Shown piece after piece: positions 18,871 to 28,983 of a stretch of 64,000 nucleotides of DNA (positions are counted from its first letter, which is position 1; each line of letters opens with the position of its first letter). Made by a program: the position numbers and the translations under genes. The notes beneath the pieces were generated by a model, which worked only from the letters and a program-made list of their open reading frames with translations, ran no database searches and had not been told where the DNA came from. Source of the DNA: Limosilactobacillus reuteri subsp. reuteri (GTDB taxonomy: Bacteria > Bacillota > Bacilli > Lactobacillales > Lactobacillaceae); assembly GCF_000016825.1 (NCBI RefSeq), contig NC_009513.1, forward strand, positions 831,001 through 895,000, in the 5' to 3' direction.

Positions 18871-19746
18871 ATGTTACAAGTAAACGATTTTCTATTACGG
18901 TTAAGTTTGTGTCGCGGAATTGGCTTAGTTTCAAAGTATCGCCTATGGGAATGTGCTCGACAGGCACGCTGCTTTAATAATATTGACTATTTGATTGACC
19001 ATGCAAATGTTAGCTTACGAAGTGCATCGTCATTAAAAAATAATTGGGCCAGTCCAGAGCTTGATCAAGCAGTGGCCTTAAACAGTCAGGAACAATTTAT
19101 TACGATTGCGGATCCGTTATACCCGATGACCCTGAAAGAAACGTACTGTCCGCCCTTGGTATTGTTTTATCGTGGTAATCTGAGCTTGCTCCATCAGCCT
19201 TCAATTGGTGTTGTTGGCACTAGGCAGATAACTAATTATGGACAGAGCGCTTTACGAGGATTGCTGCCACCAGTAATTAAGCGGCAGATAGTAGTAATCA
19301 GTGGTTTAGCTCAAGGAGTAGATGGTTTTAGCCATGAACTGGCGCTAAAACATGGTGGCCTTACTATCGGAGTGATTGGGACGGGTTTAGATCAAGCTTA
19401 CCCACGAAATCACCAAGTCCTTCAAGATGAGGTTGCCAGACAAGGATTAGTAATTTCTGAGTATGGGCGGGGTGAACCACCTGTGGCTTATCACTTCCCA
19501 GAAAGAAACCGAATTATTGCAGGTTTAAGCGAAGTGATTTTGGTTGTCGAGGCAAAGAAAAGGAGTGGGAGTTTAATCACAGCTAATATCGGCTTAGATG
19601 AAAATCGGTCTGTATGTGCTATTCCTGGAAGGATTGACGCTCCCTTATCGGTAGGATGTAACAGTTTAATCGCAGCTGGCGCGAAACCAATTCTCAGCGC
19701 CCAAGATCTGCTAGATGAGTTTCGGCTGTATGATTCAAGACCTTGA
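18871..19746 (+). CDS. dprA: DNA-processing protein DprA
   Basis: Loads RecA onto incoming single-stranded DNA during transformation. The Rossmann-like core contains GVVGTRQITNYG (about 112), VISGLAQGVDGFSHELAL and VIGTGLDQAYPRNH, then the FPERNRIIAGLS and EAKKRSGSLITA motifs. 291 residues without an obvious C-terminal winged helix, which is common. It precedes topA as in many Firmicutes. Its presence suggests competence functions but does not prove natural transformation. Confidence 0.95.
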   Translation: MLQVNDFLLRLSLCRGIGLVSKYRLWECARQARCFNNIDYLIDHANVSLRSASSLKNNWASPELDQAVALNSQEQFITIADPLYPMTLKETYCPPLVLFYRGNLSLLHQPSIGVVGTRQITNYGQSALRGLLPPVIKRQIVVISGLAQGVDGFSHELALKHGGLTIGVIGTGLDQAYPRNHQVLQDEVARQGLVISEYGRGEPPVAYHFPERNRIIAGLSEVILVVEAKKRSGSLITANIGLDENRSVCAIPGRIDAPLSVGCNSLIAAGAKPILSAQDLLDEFRLYDSRP

Positions 19747-19795
19747 TTTCTGGTAAGAAGTTGATTAAAATATTTTGTTCAGTTAGAGATTATAT

Positions 19796-19824
19796 TTGAC
19801 AGATGGTAGTCAAATGGATTAATA
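19796..19824 (+). promoter_or_regulatory. Putative topA promoter with overlapping dyad
   Basis: A perfect TTGACA (19796-19801) is spaced 17 bp from TTAATA (19819-19824). The dyad TTTGAC/GTCAAA (19795-19800 and 19809-19814) overlaps the -35, so a regulator could act here. Confidence 0.45.
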
Positions 19825-19867
19825 ATATTATTGAATGAAATATTAAAAATGTTAGGAGCCTACCAGA

Positions 19868-21988
19868 ATGGCAACCAAAACAACCAAATCAACGGCGAAA
19901 AAGACAACTCGTCGCCGTTCAAAAACTAAAAAAAATCTGGTGATCGTGGAATCACCATCAAAGGCAAAAACAATCGGTAAATTTTTAGGCCGGTCCTATA
20001 AGGTTGTGGCTAGTTTAGGCCATATTCGGGACTTGCCAAAAAGCCGGATGGGGGTAGATATTGAAAATGATTACACCCCTGATTACATTTCAATTCGGGG
20101 AAAGGGTGATGTAATTAAGGAACTACGGAAGGACGCTAAAAATGCGAAAGCCGTATATCTTGCATCTGACCCGGACCGTGAAGGGGAAGCAATTGCCTGG
20201 CACGTTTCAAATATTTTAAAGCTTGACGATGATCAAAAGAACCGGGTTACCTTTAACGAAATTACTAAGGATGCTGTTAAAGAAGCTTTTAAGGAACCCC
20301 GAGAGATTAATATGGATCTCGTAGATGCCCAACAGGCACGACGGGTATTGGATCGATTAGTTGGATATTCAATTAGCCCAATTTTATGGAAGAAAGTCAA
20401 AAAAGGCTTAAGTGCTGGTCGTGTTCAATCAGTTGCCCTTTATCTGATTATTCAACGTGAAAATGAAATTAAAAACTTCAAACCAGAGGAATACTGGACA
20501 ATTGATGCTGATTTCAAGAAGGGCAAAGAAGAATTCAAGGCTAGTTTTTACGGTGAAAATGGTAAGAAGGTTTCCTTGAAGAATAATGATGACGTTCAGG
20601 CAATTCTTTCTAAAATCGATAAAAAGAAAGATTTCGATGTTACTAAGGTGACTAAAAAAGAACGTCGGCGGCAACCACAGCCACCATATACGACCTCGAC
20701 CATGCAACAGGATGCTAACCGTCGTTTGAACTTCCGAACACGAAAGACAATGATGGCAGCACAAATGTTATATGAAGGGATCGACATTAAAGAAGGAGCA
20801 CCGGTTGGGTTAATTACCTATATGCGGACGGACTCGACTCGAGTGGCGTCAATTGCTAAGCATGAAGCATCTAACTATATTCATGAAAACTATGGCGCGG
20901 AATATGCGGCAATAAAACCGGTTAAGGGTAAATTACCTGAGGGGGCACAAGATGCTCACGAAGCTATTCGGCCAACTTCAGTCTATCGGACACCAGCTAA
21001 AATGAAGCAATATTTAACCTCCGACCAGTATAAACTTTATAATTTGATTTGGTCGCGGTTTGTGGCTAGTCAAATGACTGCGGAAGTAATTGATACGATG
21101 AGCGTTAACCTCCAGCAAAATGGGGTTGATTTCCGTGCAAATGGATCAAAAGTTAAGTTCCCTGGGTTTACGAAAGTATATAAGCGAGGAACTGAAAAAG
21201 ATAACTTGTTGCCAGAATTAACTGAAGGTGACAAGGCAAAAATGATAAAGGACGATCCAGCTCAGCACTTTACCCAGCCACCTGCCCGTTATACAGAAGC
21301 GGCTCTTATTAAAACCTTGGAAGAAAATGGCGTCGGTCGGCCATCAACCTATGCGCCAACCCTTGATACGATCCAGCGACGTTATTATGTTCGCCTTGTA
21401 TCACGCCACTTTGAGCCAACTGAACTGGGTGAAATTGTTAACCGAATTATCGAAAAACAATTCCCTGATATTGTCAATGTCCAATTTACTGCCGATATTG
21501 AAGGTAAACTTGATGAGATTGAAGAGGGCAAGCAGAACTGGATTAATGTTGTTGATAAATTCTATCAGCCATTCTCAAAAGAAGTTGATGCAGCTGAAGA
21601 AGAGGTCGATAAGATTGAGATGAAAGATGAGCTTGCTGGCACAGATTGTGAAATTTGTGGAGCCCCCATGGTTATTAAAATGGGTCGTTATGGTAAGTTC
21701 TATGCATGTTCTCGCTTCCCAAATTGTCGGAATACCAAAGCGATTGTAAAAGATACCGGAATTACATGTCCAAAGTGTGGGCAAGGGACGGTTGTTGAAC
21801 GAAAGTCAAAGAAGAACCGAACTTTCTATGGTTGTTCCCGTTATCCAGATTGTGACTTTGTTTCATGGGATAAACCAATTGGACGTAACTGTCCTAAGGA
21901 TGGGCACTTCCTCGTTGAAAAGAAAGTCAAGGGTGGTAAACAGGTTGTCTGTCCAAATGGGGATTATAAAGAAGAAGTTCAAAAGTAA
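19868..21988 (+). CDS. topA: DNA topoisomerase I
   Basis: Type IA topoisomerase that relaxes negative supercoils. A lysine-rich N-terminal tail precedes the Toprim motif [18 protein letters not shown]; the acidic [12 protein letters not shown] and the active-site Tyr in [13 protein letters not shown] follow. The C-terminus has topo zinc-finger repeats: CEICGAPMV...CSRFPNC, CPKCGQG...CSRYPDC, and a reduced third one near CPKDG/CPNGD. 706 residues. Confidence 0.98.
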   Translation: MATKTTKSTAKKTTRRRSKTKKNLVIVESPSKAKTIGKFLGRSYKVVASLGHIRDLPKSRMGVDIENDYTPDYISIRGKGDVIKELRKDAKNAKAVYLASDPDREGEAIAWHVSNILKLDDDQKNRVTFNEITKDAVKEAFKEPREINMDLVDAQQARRVLDRLVGYSISPILWKKVKKGLSAGRVQSVALYLIIQRENEIKNFKPEEYWTIDADFKKGKEEFKASFYGENGKKVSLKNNDDVQAILSKIDKKKDFDVTKVTKKERRRQPQPPYTTSTMQQDANRRLNFRTRKTMMAAQMLYEGIDIKEGAPVGLITYMRTDSTRVASIAKHEASNYIHENYGAEYAAIKPVKGKLPEGAQDAHEAIRPTSVYRTPAKMKQYLTSDQYKLYNLIWSRFVASQMTAEVIDTMSVNLQQNGVDFRANGSKVKFPGFTKVYKRGTEKDNLLPELTEGDKAKMIKDDPAQHFTQPPARYTEAALIKTLEENGVGRPSTYAPTLDTIQRRYYVRLVSRHFEPTELGEIVNRIIEKQFPDIVNVQFTADIEGKLDEIEEGKQNWINVVDKFYQPFSKEVDAAEEEVDKIEMKDELAGTDCEICGAPMVIKMGRYGKFYACSRFPNCRNTKAIVKDTGITCPKCGQGTVVERKSKKNRTFYGCSRYPDCDFVSWDKPIGRNCPKDGHFLVEKKVKGGKQVVCPNGDYKEEVQK

Positions 21989-22035
21989 AAATTATACTTT
22001 ATTTTTTACTGAATTTTACTTAAATATTTATTGAA

Positions 22036-22079
22036 AAGGTTTCCAAAATCTGCTATTGTGCGTTTGGAACCTTTTTTAT
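22036..22079 (+). terminator. Rho-independent terminator after topA
   Basis: AAAGGTTTCCAAA pairs with TTTGGAACCTTTT around a 15-nt loop, followed by T residues. Confidence 0.8.
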
Positions 22080-22122
22080 ATACTTAATGTTAAACGATTA
22101 TCAATTGAAGGGATCGATAACA

Positions 22123-23001
22123 ATGATTACTTTACAAAACCAACAATTAATTGTGCAAATTGATGAATTAGGTGCTCAATTACATAGTATTAAACGGCAG
22201 GATAACGAAATCGAGTACTTATGGCAGGGGGATCCTGCTTCATGGAATCGCCAAGCACCAATCCTTTTTCCGTTCGTTGGCCGCTTAAAAGATGATCAAT
22301 ATCAATATGGCAACCAAACTTATCATCAAACACAACATGGTTTTGCACGTGATCGAAAATTCCAAGTTATTGAGCAAACACCATCGATGGTTGTGATGGA
22401 ACAGCATGATGATAGTGAAACTAAGAAGGCTTTTCCTTTTTCATTTAGTCTTCAGGTAAAATTCGAATTAGTTGTTGATAAGGTTGAAATCAGTTATATG
22501 GTAAAAAACCCGAGTGGAGATGAAACATTAATCTATGCTATTGGAGCACATCCTGGTTTTAATATGCCATTAACTGGTGTCGGGAGTTTTGAACAAACAG
22601 AATTAAGCGTTAAACCGGCAACAGAATATTCACGGATCGTTTTAGATGGCGCCTATAACGATTCAACTCATCCAAAATTGATTGATATGAAGGATTCATT
22701 ATCACTTAATCATGATCTTTTTAATAAGGATGCTATTATTTTCAAAACAGATGGCGGCCATTTTACAGCCAAATTAACAGATACTGTTGCTAATCATGGG
22801 GTCATAGTTGATACCTTTAATACGGAATACGTGGGAGTTTGGTCGCAATATCCAAGTACAGCTCCATTTGTATGTGTGGAACCATGGTGGGGAATAGCAG
22901 ATAATGTTAATGCTGATGGGCTCCTTCTTCACAAGCAAGGGATGCACCGTCTTGCACCAGATGAAACAGATAATTATCACTTTAGTATTAAGCCATTTTA
23001 A
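22123..23001 (+). CDS. Aldose 1-epimerase family protein (YphB/LacX-like)
   Basis: 292 residues of the galactose-mutarotase fold. Seen: WQGDPASWNRQAPILFPFVGRL near residue 55 and the acid-base regions AIGAHPGFNMP (His) and VCVEPWWGIADN (Glu), typical of the LacX/YphB subgroup of sugar epimerases. The exact sugar is unknown. ATG 22123 has GAAGGG 10 nt upstream; the ATG at 22087 has none. A bidirectional terminator follows. Confidence 0.82.
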   Translation: MITLQNQQLIVQIDELGAQLHSIKRQDNEIEYLWQGDPASWNRQAPILFPFVGRLKDDQYQYGNQTYHQTQHGFARDRKFQVIEQTPSMVVMEQHDDSETKKAFPFSFSLQVKFELVVDKVEISYMVKNPSGDETLIYAIGAHPGFNMPLTGVGSFEQTELSVKPATEYSRIVLDGAYNDSTHPKLIDMKDSLSLNHDLFNKDAIIFKTDGGHFTAKLTDTVANHGVIVDTFNTEYVGVWSQYPSTAPFVCVEPWWGIADNVNADGLLLHKQGMHRLAPDETDNYHFSIKPF

Positions 23002-23008
23002 CTAAAAA

Positions 23009-23045
23009 ATAGGAGACCGTGAAAATGATTATTTCCAGTCTCCTA
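23009..23045. terminator. Bidirectional terminator between the epimerase gene and plsY
   Basis: AAATAGGAGAC pairs with GTCTCCTATTT, with A-rich and T-rich ends on both sides, between two convergent genes. It runs into the last codons of plsY. Confidence 0.75.
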
Positions 23046-23672
23046 TTTATTTTGTTTTTTTTCTCGTAAATAATAGCCAAGGCCAAAACTTACCATCGAT
23101 TCTTTTCCTGATAAAATTCGGTGAATGTTTGATCGGTGACGGTAAAAGACCACTCCTGTTAATATTCCTGCCACGATTGCTAAAATCCAAGCATGAATGA
23201 AGAGGGCAATAATGAAAATTGCACTAATCCCAACCATACTGGCGGCACTAACCATACTTGTCAAGCACAAGACAAAGATAAAAATCAAACAGGCAACAAC
23301 AAAGAGGAGGGGGTTATAGGCTAATAGAATTCCCGCGCTAGTTGCCACAGCTTTCCCACCATGAAAATTATCGAATATTGATACAGTGTGACCAAGACTA
23401 GCAAAGAGTCCGATCAATAGTGGGTTAACGGTTCCAGATATCCCTAAAAAGTATGGCTGACTGGCAGCGAGTGTTCCCTTTAGAATATCGATAAATAAAA
23501 CAACAACGCCTGCCTTAAACCCCAATGTCCGAAAGGTATTCGTTGTTCCGATATTACCGCTACCTAACTTGCGAATATCCTTATGATAAATATACTTACC
23601 GATCCAGAGACCAGTTGGGATTGAACCTAATAGGTAAGCGATAATAATCATCCCAATAATTTCAAAAAACAT
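23043..23672 (-). CDS. plsY: Glycerol-3-phosphate acyltransferase PlsY
   Basis: Transfers an acyl group from acyl-phosphate to glycerol-3-phosphate, the first step of phospholipid synthesis. 209 residues with five or six membrane helices. Conserved loops are visible: SIPTGLWIGK, GSGNIGTTNTFRTLG and HGGKAVATSAG. AAGGAGC lies 9 nt before the ATG. Adjacent and divergent to parE, as in other Firmicutes. Confidence 0.96.
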   Translation of the reverse strand: MFFEIIGMIIIAYLLGSIPTGLWIGKYIYHKDIRKLGSGNIGTTNTFRTLGFKAGVVVLFIDILKGTLAASQPYFLGISGTVNPLLIGLFASLGHTVSIFDNFHGGKAVATSAGILLAYNPLLFVVACLIFIFVLCLTSMVSAASMVGISAIFIIALFIHAWILAIVAGILTGVVFYRHRSNIHRILSGKESMVSFGLGYYLREKKQNK

Positions 23673-23816
23673 ATAAATAGCTCCTTAATAATAGCTTATA
23701 CAGCTTTTAAGCATAGCATGAATATTTAATTTTAACCACTAGGAAGGCACAATTTGCCATTCTCCAAAGTTTTCAGTATCATTTTAATTATGAATTGAAA
23801 TTGTGGCCAGTTTAGC

Positions 23817-23846
23817 TTTACAATTAACAAATGTAAATGGTAAAAT
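23817..23846 (+). promoter_or_regulatory. Putative parE promoter
   Basis: TTTACA (23817-23822), an 18-bp spacer and TAAAAT (23841-23846). A second TATAAT at 23870-23875 lies closer to the gene. The SOS-box-like dyad at 23854-23867 falls between them. Confidence 0.4.
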
Positions 23847-23853
23847 AATCTTT

Positions 23854-23867
23854 CGAACATACGTTTA
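23854..23867. promoter_or_regulatory. LexA (DinR)-type SOS box upstream of parE
   Basis: CGAACATACGTTTA matches the Gram-positive LexA consensus CGAACRNRYGTTYC at 13 of 14 positions (only the last base differs). It lies 31 bp before the parE start and within the promoter region. parEC is known to belong to the LexA regulon in Bacillus subtilis, so control of this operon by DNA damage is plausible here. Confidence 0.6.
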
Positions 23868-23897
23868 GGTATAATATTGGCAATGGGAGGTCATTTT

Positions 23898-25907
23898 GTG
23901 GCCAAAGAAGAAGTAAAATATGATGCCTCATCTATACAAGTATTAAAAGGACTTGAGGCGGTACGAAAAAGACCAGGGATGTATATTGGATCTACTGATT
24001 CTCGTGGATTGCATCACCTGGTATATGAAATAGTGGATAATGCCGTTGATGAAGCGTTATCCGGTTATGGTGATGAGATTAACATCATCATTGAAGCAGA
24101 CAATGCAATTACAGTTCAAGATCATGGTCGGGGGATGCCGGTGGGAATGCATGCTTCTGGCAAACCGACACCTGAAGTTATTATGACGGTTCTTCATGCT
24201 GGAGGAAAATTTGGTCAATCAGATGGTTATAAGACTTCAGGGGGACTTCATGGTGTTGGAGCTTCCGTTGTAAATGCCTTATCATCACATTTGACCCTGA
24301 CAATTGTCCGTGATCACGTCCGTTACCAAGAAATTTTTAAGGATGGCGGTCAACCAGTTGGAACATTGAAAAAATTAGGAAAAACCAAAGCGGAGAACGG
24401 AACGACCGTCTCATTTAAGCCGGACCCGAAGATTTTTTCAACTACTGTTTATGACTATAATACCTTAGCTAATCGTCTTCGTGAGTCGGCCTTTTTATTG
24501 AAAGGGATTAAGATTACCCTTACCGATAAGCGAGCTGGTCAAGAAAAACAAGATGTATTCCAGTTCGCCGATGGAATTCAAGAATTCGTTTCTTATCTTA
24601 ACGAGGGTAAGGATGTTTTAGGAAAGACGCTTTACTTTGATGGAAAACAAGACGGGGTCGAAGTTGAAGTGGCAGCTCAATATAATGATGGTTATTCTGA
24701 GAGCTTGTTATCATTTGTCAACAATGTTCGAACTCCAGATGGTGGTACTCATGAAGCTGGATTCCGGAGTGCCTGGACGAAGACTTTCAATGAATACGCA
24801 AAAAAGGTTGGTCTGTTAAAGGCTAATGATAAAAATCTGGAAGGTAGTGATGTTCGGGAAGGGTTAACAGCCGTGATCTCAGTCCGGATTCCAGAACGTC
24901 TACTTCAATTTGAGGGTCAGACAAAGGATAAACTGGGAACTCTTGAAGCACGGAAAATTGTTGATGCGATTGTCAGTGAGCAGCTTAACTATGCCCTAAT
25001 GGAAAATGGTGACTTTGCCCAGATGTTAATTCGTAAGGCATTAAAGGCTCGTGAAGCCCGAGAAGCTGCCCGCAAAGCCCGTAACCAAGCCCGTGGTGGC
25101 AAACGAAAGGGTAAAAAGGAACGAAATCTTTCTGGAAAATTGACTCCTGCCCAATCAAAAAATGCTAAGAAAAATGAATTATTCCTAGTCGAAGGGGATT
25201 CGGCCGGTGGTTCAGCCAAACAGGGGCGTGACCGTAAATTCCAAGCAATTTTACCATTACGAGGGAAAGTGCTAAATACAGAAAAGGCGAAGTTAGATGA
25301 TGTCTTAAAAAACGAAGAATTGAATACGATTATCTATACTGTTGGCGCTGGTGCCGGTTCTGAGTTTAATGTTGAAGATTCAAATTACGATAAGATTATT
25401 ATTATGACTGATGCCGATGATGATGGTGCTCATATTCAGATCCTTCTTCTTACCTTCTTCTACAAGTATATGCGGCCAATGATCGAAGCTGGAAAGATCT
25501 ATATTGCTCTTCCACCACTTTATCGTTTGCAACGAGGACGTGGAGCTAAGACTAATATCACATATGCGTGGACTAATGAAGAATTAACAAAATTGACTAA
25601 AAAGATGGGTAAAGGAGCACAGTTACAACGGTTCAAAGGGCTTGGTGAAATGAATGCCGATCAGTTGTGGGAAACAACAATGAATCCAGATACCCGGACG
25701 CTGATCCAAGTTCGTATCGAGGATGCTGAATTAGCTGAGCGTCGTGTAACTACTTTGATGGGTAATAAGGTGGAACCACGGCGAGAATGGATTGAAGAAA
25801 ATGTCCAATTCACGTTAGCCGATGATCAAGAATCCGATCAATTAGTTGAGAATAAAGGACAATTACCTCAAACTAAAGGACCGACAATTAGTACATGGAA
25901 TAAATAG
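23898..25907 (+). CDS. parE: DNA topoisomerase IV subunit B
   Basis: ATPase subunit of the enzyme that decatenates daughter chromosomes. GHKL ATPase motifs (EIVDNAVDEALSG, DHGRGMPVG, TSGGLHGVGASVVNALS) precede the transducer; the Toprim metal site has LVEGDSAGGSAKQGRDR and TDADDDGAHI. GTG 23898 lies 7 nt after GGGAGG (23885-23890). 669 residues. It is followed by parC, so it is ParE rather than GyrB. Confidence 0.97.
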   Translation: MAKEEVKYDASSIQVLKGLEAVRKRPGMYIGSTDSRGLHHLVYEIVDNAVDEALSGYGDEINIIIEADNAITVQDHGRGMPVGMHASGKPTPEVIMTVLHAGGKFGQSDGYKTSGGLHGVGASVVNALSSHLTLTIVRDHVRYQEIFKDGGQPVGTLKKLGKTKAENGTTVSFKPDPKIFSTTVYDYNTLANRLRESAFLLKGIKITLTDKRAGQEKQDVFQFADGIQEFVSYLNEGKDVLGKTLYFDGKQDGVEVEVAAQYNDGYSESLLSFVNNVRTPDGGTHEAGFRSAWTKTFNEYAKKVGLLKANDKNLEGSDVREGLTAVISVRIPERLLQFEGQTKDKLGTLEARKIVDAIVSEQLNYALMENGDFAQMLIRKALKAREAREAARKARNQARGGKRKGKKERNLSGKLTPAQSKNAKKNELFLVEGDSAGGSAKQGRDRKFQAILPLRGKVLNTEKAKLDDVLKNEELNTIIYTVGAGAGSEFNVEDSNYDKIIIMTDADDDGAHIQILLLTFFYKYMRPMIEAGKIYIALPPLYRLQRGRGAKTNITYAWTNEELTKLTKKMGKGAQLQRFKGLGEMNADQLWETTMNPDTRTLIQVRIEDAELAERRVTTLMGNKVEPRREWIEENVQFTLADDQESDQLVENKGQLPQTKGPTISTWNK

Positions 25908-25925
25908 AGAAGGGAATCAAGTTTT

Positions 25926-28391
25926 GTGAGAAACGGAAAAATTGAACATATGACGCTCGAACAGATCATGGGTGATCGTTTTGGGCGTTATTCCAAATCA
26001 ATTATTCAAGAACGAGCTTTACCTGATATTCGTGATGGATTAAAACCGGTTCAGCGCCGGATTTTATTTGCCATGAATAAAGATGGAAATACTTATGATA
26101 AAGGGTTTCGTAAGTCTGCTAAATCAGTTGGGAACGTAATGGGTAACTTCCACCCCCACGGTGATAGTTCGATTTATGAAGCATTAGTCCGGTTGAGTCA
26201 GGATTGGAAATTACGTGAACCCCTAATTGAAATGCACGGTAATAATGGATCGATGGATGGTGATCCACCAGCTGCCATGCGTTATACTGAGGCTCGGCTT
26301 AGTAAAATAGCAGGTTTAATGCTTCAAGATATCGACAAAGATACAGTTGAGATGGCCTTAAACTTCGATGATACTGAAAAGGAGCCGACAGTTTTACCAG
26401 CACGTATTCCTAACTTACTCGTTAATGGAGCAACTGGAATTTCTGCTGGATATGCTACTGAGATCCCAACGCATAATTTAAGCGAAGTTCTTGATGCATT
26501 GATTTATCTTATCAAGCATCCAACTGCTTCTTTAGATAAGTTAATGGAATTTATTCCTGGTCCTGATTTCCCAACTGGTGGAATCATTCAGGGGATTGAT
26601 GGAATTCGTAAGGCATACCAGACTGGTCGCGGTCGAGTGGTAGTGCGAGCAAAAACGGAAATTGAAACCTTACGAGGTGGTCGTCAACAAATTAATGTGA
26701 CGGAGATTCCTTATGAAGTAAATAAGGCGCAACTGGTTAAGCGAATCAATGATCTGCGCCTTGCCAAAAAAGTTGAGGGAATTGCGGAAGCCCGCGATGA
26801 AACTGATCGTAGTGGATTACGAATTGCAATCGAACTCAAGCGGGGAGCTAATGCAAACGGCATTCTTAATTACTTATTAAAGAACACCGATTTACAGATT
26901 AACTATAACTTCAATATGGTTGCGATTGATGACCAGCGACCAATGCGTGTTGGCTTGAAGCGAATTTTGACTTCCTATCTCGAATTCCAGAAAGAGATTA
27001 TTCGTCGACGGACACAATATAACCTAACGAAGGCTCAGCAACGTTTGCATATTGTCGAAGGGTTAATCAAAGCACTATCAATTTTAGATAAGGTCATTAA
27101 AACGATCCGCGCAAGTAAGAATCGTAAGGACGCAAAGGAAAACTTAGTAAAAGAATACAACTTCACACCTGAGCAGGCCGAAGCAATTGTTACCTTGCAA
27201 CTTTATCGCTTAACAAATACGGATGTAACTGAGCTAGAAAAAGAACAAGAGCAACTAAACTCGCGGATTAATGAATATCAGTTAATCTTAACTAACGAAA
27301 ATGAGCTAGCAAAAGTCCTTACTAAGGAAATTAGGGCCATCAAGAAGGAATTTGGCAATCCGCGACGGACTAAGATTGAAAATCATGTTGAAAAACTTGA
27401 GATTGATACTAAAGTTACGGTTGCAAATGAAGATGTTGTAGTCTTGGTTTCACATGCGGGCTATATCAAACGAAGCAGTATTCGCTCCTTCAAGGCTTCG
27501 GAAGCAGAAGAAAACGGTCTCCGGGAAGACGATTACCCATTATTGATTCAACAAACGAATACCTTATCGCATTTATTTATGTTTACCAACCTTGGGCATA
27601 TTATTTACCGCCCAATTCATGAAATTGCGGATGCGCGGTGGAAGGATACTGGCGAGCATATCTCACAAACAATCGGCTTAGCAGATAATGAAGAGATCAT
27701 TAAGGCAATGATTTTTGATAAACTGGATCAACCGGGAACAATTATCATGGGAACCAGCGATGGTCAAGTAAAGCAAACGGCCTTTAATGACTATAAGCCC
27801 GGTTCTCGTTACAAGAGTCATGCAAGTGTTGCAATTAAGCTCAGGGATAATGCGCAAGTTGTAAATGTTGATTACTATGAACCAACAAATGAGAATTGTT
27901 CACTATTGACGATTAGTCGCCAAGGATATGCGGTGCGGTATGATGTCGCAGATGTTCCTGTAACAGGGATCCGGACAGCTGGTGTACGGGCCATTAACCT
28001 GAAAGATGATGACCAAGTGGCAGACCAAATCTTGGTTAAAGATGGTCAAGATATTGCTGTAATTACCCAACGAGGTGCATTTAAGGAAATGCCCGTTGAT
28101 GAGATTGAGGTTGGGGCACGAGCACGACGAGGAGAACTTGTCCTTCGGAGGTTAAAATCACATCCTCATGAAATTGCGGACTTCCTTGCTTATGACCCTG
28201 ATTATCAGGGAGCTTTTGAGGCTATTACTAACCGGCCGGCATTCCAAGATATAATGGCTACCGACCATCATCTAAGTTCGATCAAGTCAAACGGGACTTT
28301 TGTAATCGACACCGATACGCAAGGGGAACCAGTAAAGCTTCGATTGAAACAAACTAATATCTTAACGGAAGAACCTGTTAGTCAAAGCTAA
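25926..28391 (+). CDS. parC: DNA topoisomerase IV subunit A
   Basis: Breakage-reunion subunit. The catalytic Tyr is residue 120 in AAMRYTEARLS; the quinolone-determining helix reads NFHPHGDSSIYEALVRL, with wild-type Ser and Glu at the usual resistance positions (HGDSSIYE). The C-terminal beta-pinwheel repeats are present without a GyrA box. 821 residues, GTG start, 18 nt after parE. Confidence 0.97.
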   Translation: MRNGKIEHMTLEQIMGDRFGRYSKSIIQERALPDIRDGLKPVQRRILFAMNKDGNTYDKGFRKSAKSVGNVMGNFHPHGDSSIYEALVRLSQDWKLREPLIEMHGNNGSMDGDPPAAMRYTEARLSKIAGLMLQDIDKDTVEMALNFDDTEKEPTVLPARIPNLLVNGATGISAGYATEIPTHNLSEVLDALIYLIKHPTASLDKLMEFIPGPDFPTGGIIQGIDGIRKAYQTGRGRVVVRAKTEIETLRGGRQQINVTEIPYEVNKAQLVKRINDLRLAKKVEGIAEARDETDRSGLRIAIELKRGANANGILNYLLKNTDLQINYNFNMVAIDDQRPMRVGLKRILTSYLEFQKEIIRRRTQYNLTKAQQRLHIVEGLIKALSILDKVIKTIRASKNRKDAKENLVKEYNFTPEQAEAIVTLQLYRLTNTDVTELEKEQEQLNSRINEYQLILTNENELAKVLTKEIRAIKKEFGNPRRTKIENHVEKLEIDTKVTVANEDVVVLVSHAGYIKRSSIRSFKASEAEENGLREDDYPLLIQQTNTLSHLFMFTNLGHIIYRPIHEIADARWKDTGEHISQTIGLADNEEIIKAMIFDKLDQPGTIIMGTSDGQVKQTAFNDYKPGSRYKSHASVAIKLRDNAQVVNVDYYEPTNENCSLLTISRQGYAVRYDVADVPVTGIRTAGVRAINLKDDDQVADQILVKDGQDIAVITQRGAFKEMPVDEIEVGARARRGELVLRRLKSHPHEIADFLAYDPDYQGAFEAITNRPAFQDIMATDHHLSSIKSNGTFVIDTDTQGEPVKLRLKQTNILTEEPVSQS

Positions 28392-28407
28392 GAAGAAGGC
28401 GAAAAAT

Positions 28408-28875
28408 TTGGCATACATTAAAGAAATTCGTGATCTGGTGGGGCATCGTCCTTTAATCATGACTAGTGCTTCTGGAGCGCTTTTAGACCAGCAAGGAGCT
28501 GTCTTGCTTCAAGAACGCGCAGATACTGGTGATTGGGGCTTTCCAGGCGGCTATATGGAATTTGGCGAATCTTTTGAGCAAACTGTAAAGCGCGAATTTA
28601 AAGAAGATGCGGGAATTGAAATTGTGCCTGTCAAACAACTAGCAATTCTTGACCAAGATTTTTATACTTATCCTAATGGTGACCGCGTTCAACCAATTAA
28701 TGCATTTTACTTAGTTGAAGAAACTAGCGCTAAACATTATCAGCCAAAAGTTACAGAAACGACAACCACTGAATATTTTTCATTAGATGAAGAACCACCA
28801 CGCTTTTTTAACGGCCAGCATGAACAAATGTGGCAGATCTTAAAAGATTTTACCCATAATAGAAAAGATATTTAA
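28408..28875 (+). CDS. Nudix hydrolase
   Basis: 155-residue pyrophosphohydrolase. The Nudix box is GYMEFGESFEQTVKREFKED plus AGI, matching GX5EX7REUXEEXGU except that one metal-binding Glu is Asp (KED). The substrate, a nucleoside diphosphate linked to X, is not evident. TTG start 28408 follows AGAAGGCG. Confidence 0.88.
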   Translation: MAYIKEIRDLVGHRPLIMTSASGALLDQQGAVLLQERADTGDWGFPGGYMEFGESFEQTVKREFKEDAGIEIVPVKQLAILDQDFYTYPNGDRVQPINAFYLVEETSAKHYQPKVTETTTTEYFSLDEEPPRFFNGQHEQMWQILKDFTHNRKDI

Positions 28876-28926
28876 TAATTGTTCTTTAATCTATTAACTT
28901 CCATGATAGAATAGAAAATGTAGATT

Positions 28927-28966
28927 GTTTCACCTACTAGAAATAACTAGGATTAAAGTAGTGAAC
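28927..28966 (+). promoter_or_regulatory. Structured leader of ppaC
   Basis: GTTTCACCTACT pairs with AGTAGTGAAC through a 10-bp stem with two single-nt bulges, and an inner CTAG-containing palindrome fills the loop. It begins about 15 nt after an extended -10 (TGA plus TAGAAT, 28907-28912) and ends just before the AGGAGGA ribosome-binding site. Confidence 0.4.
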
Positions 28967-28983
28967 AAACAGGAGGAATTTAT

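Noticed and set aside
20429..20764. 111-residue minus-strand frame inside topA
   Set aside because: It is antisense to conserved topoisomerase coding sequence and lacks family features.
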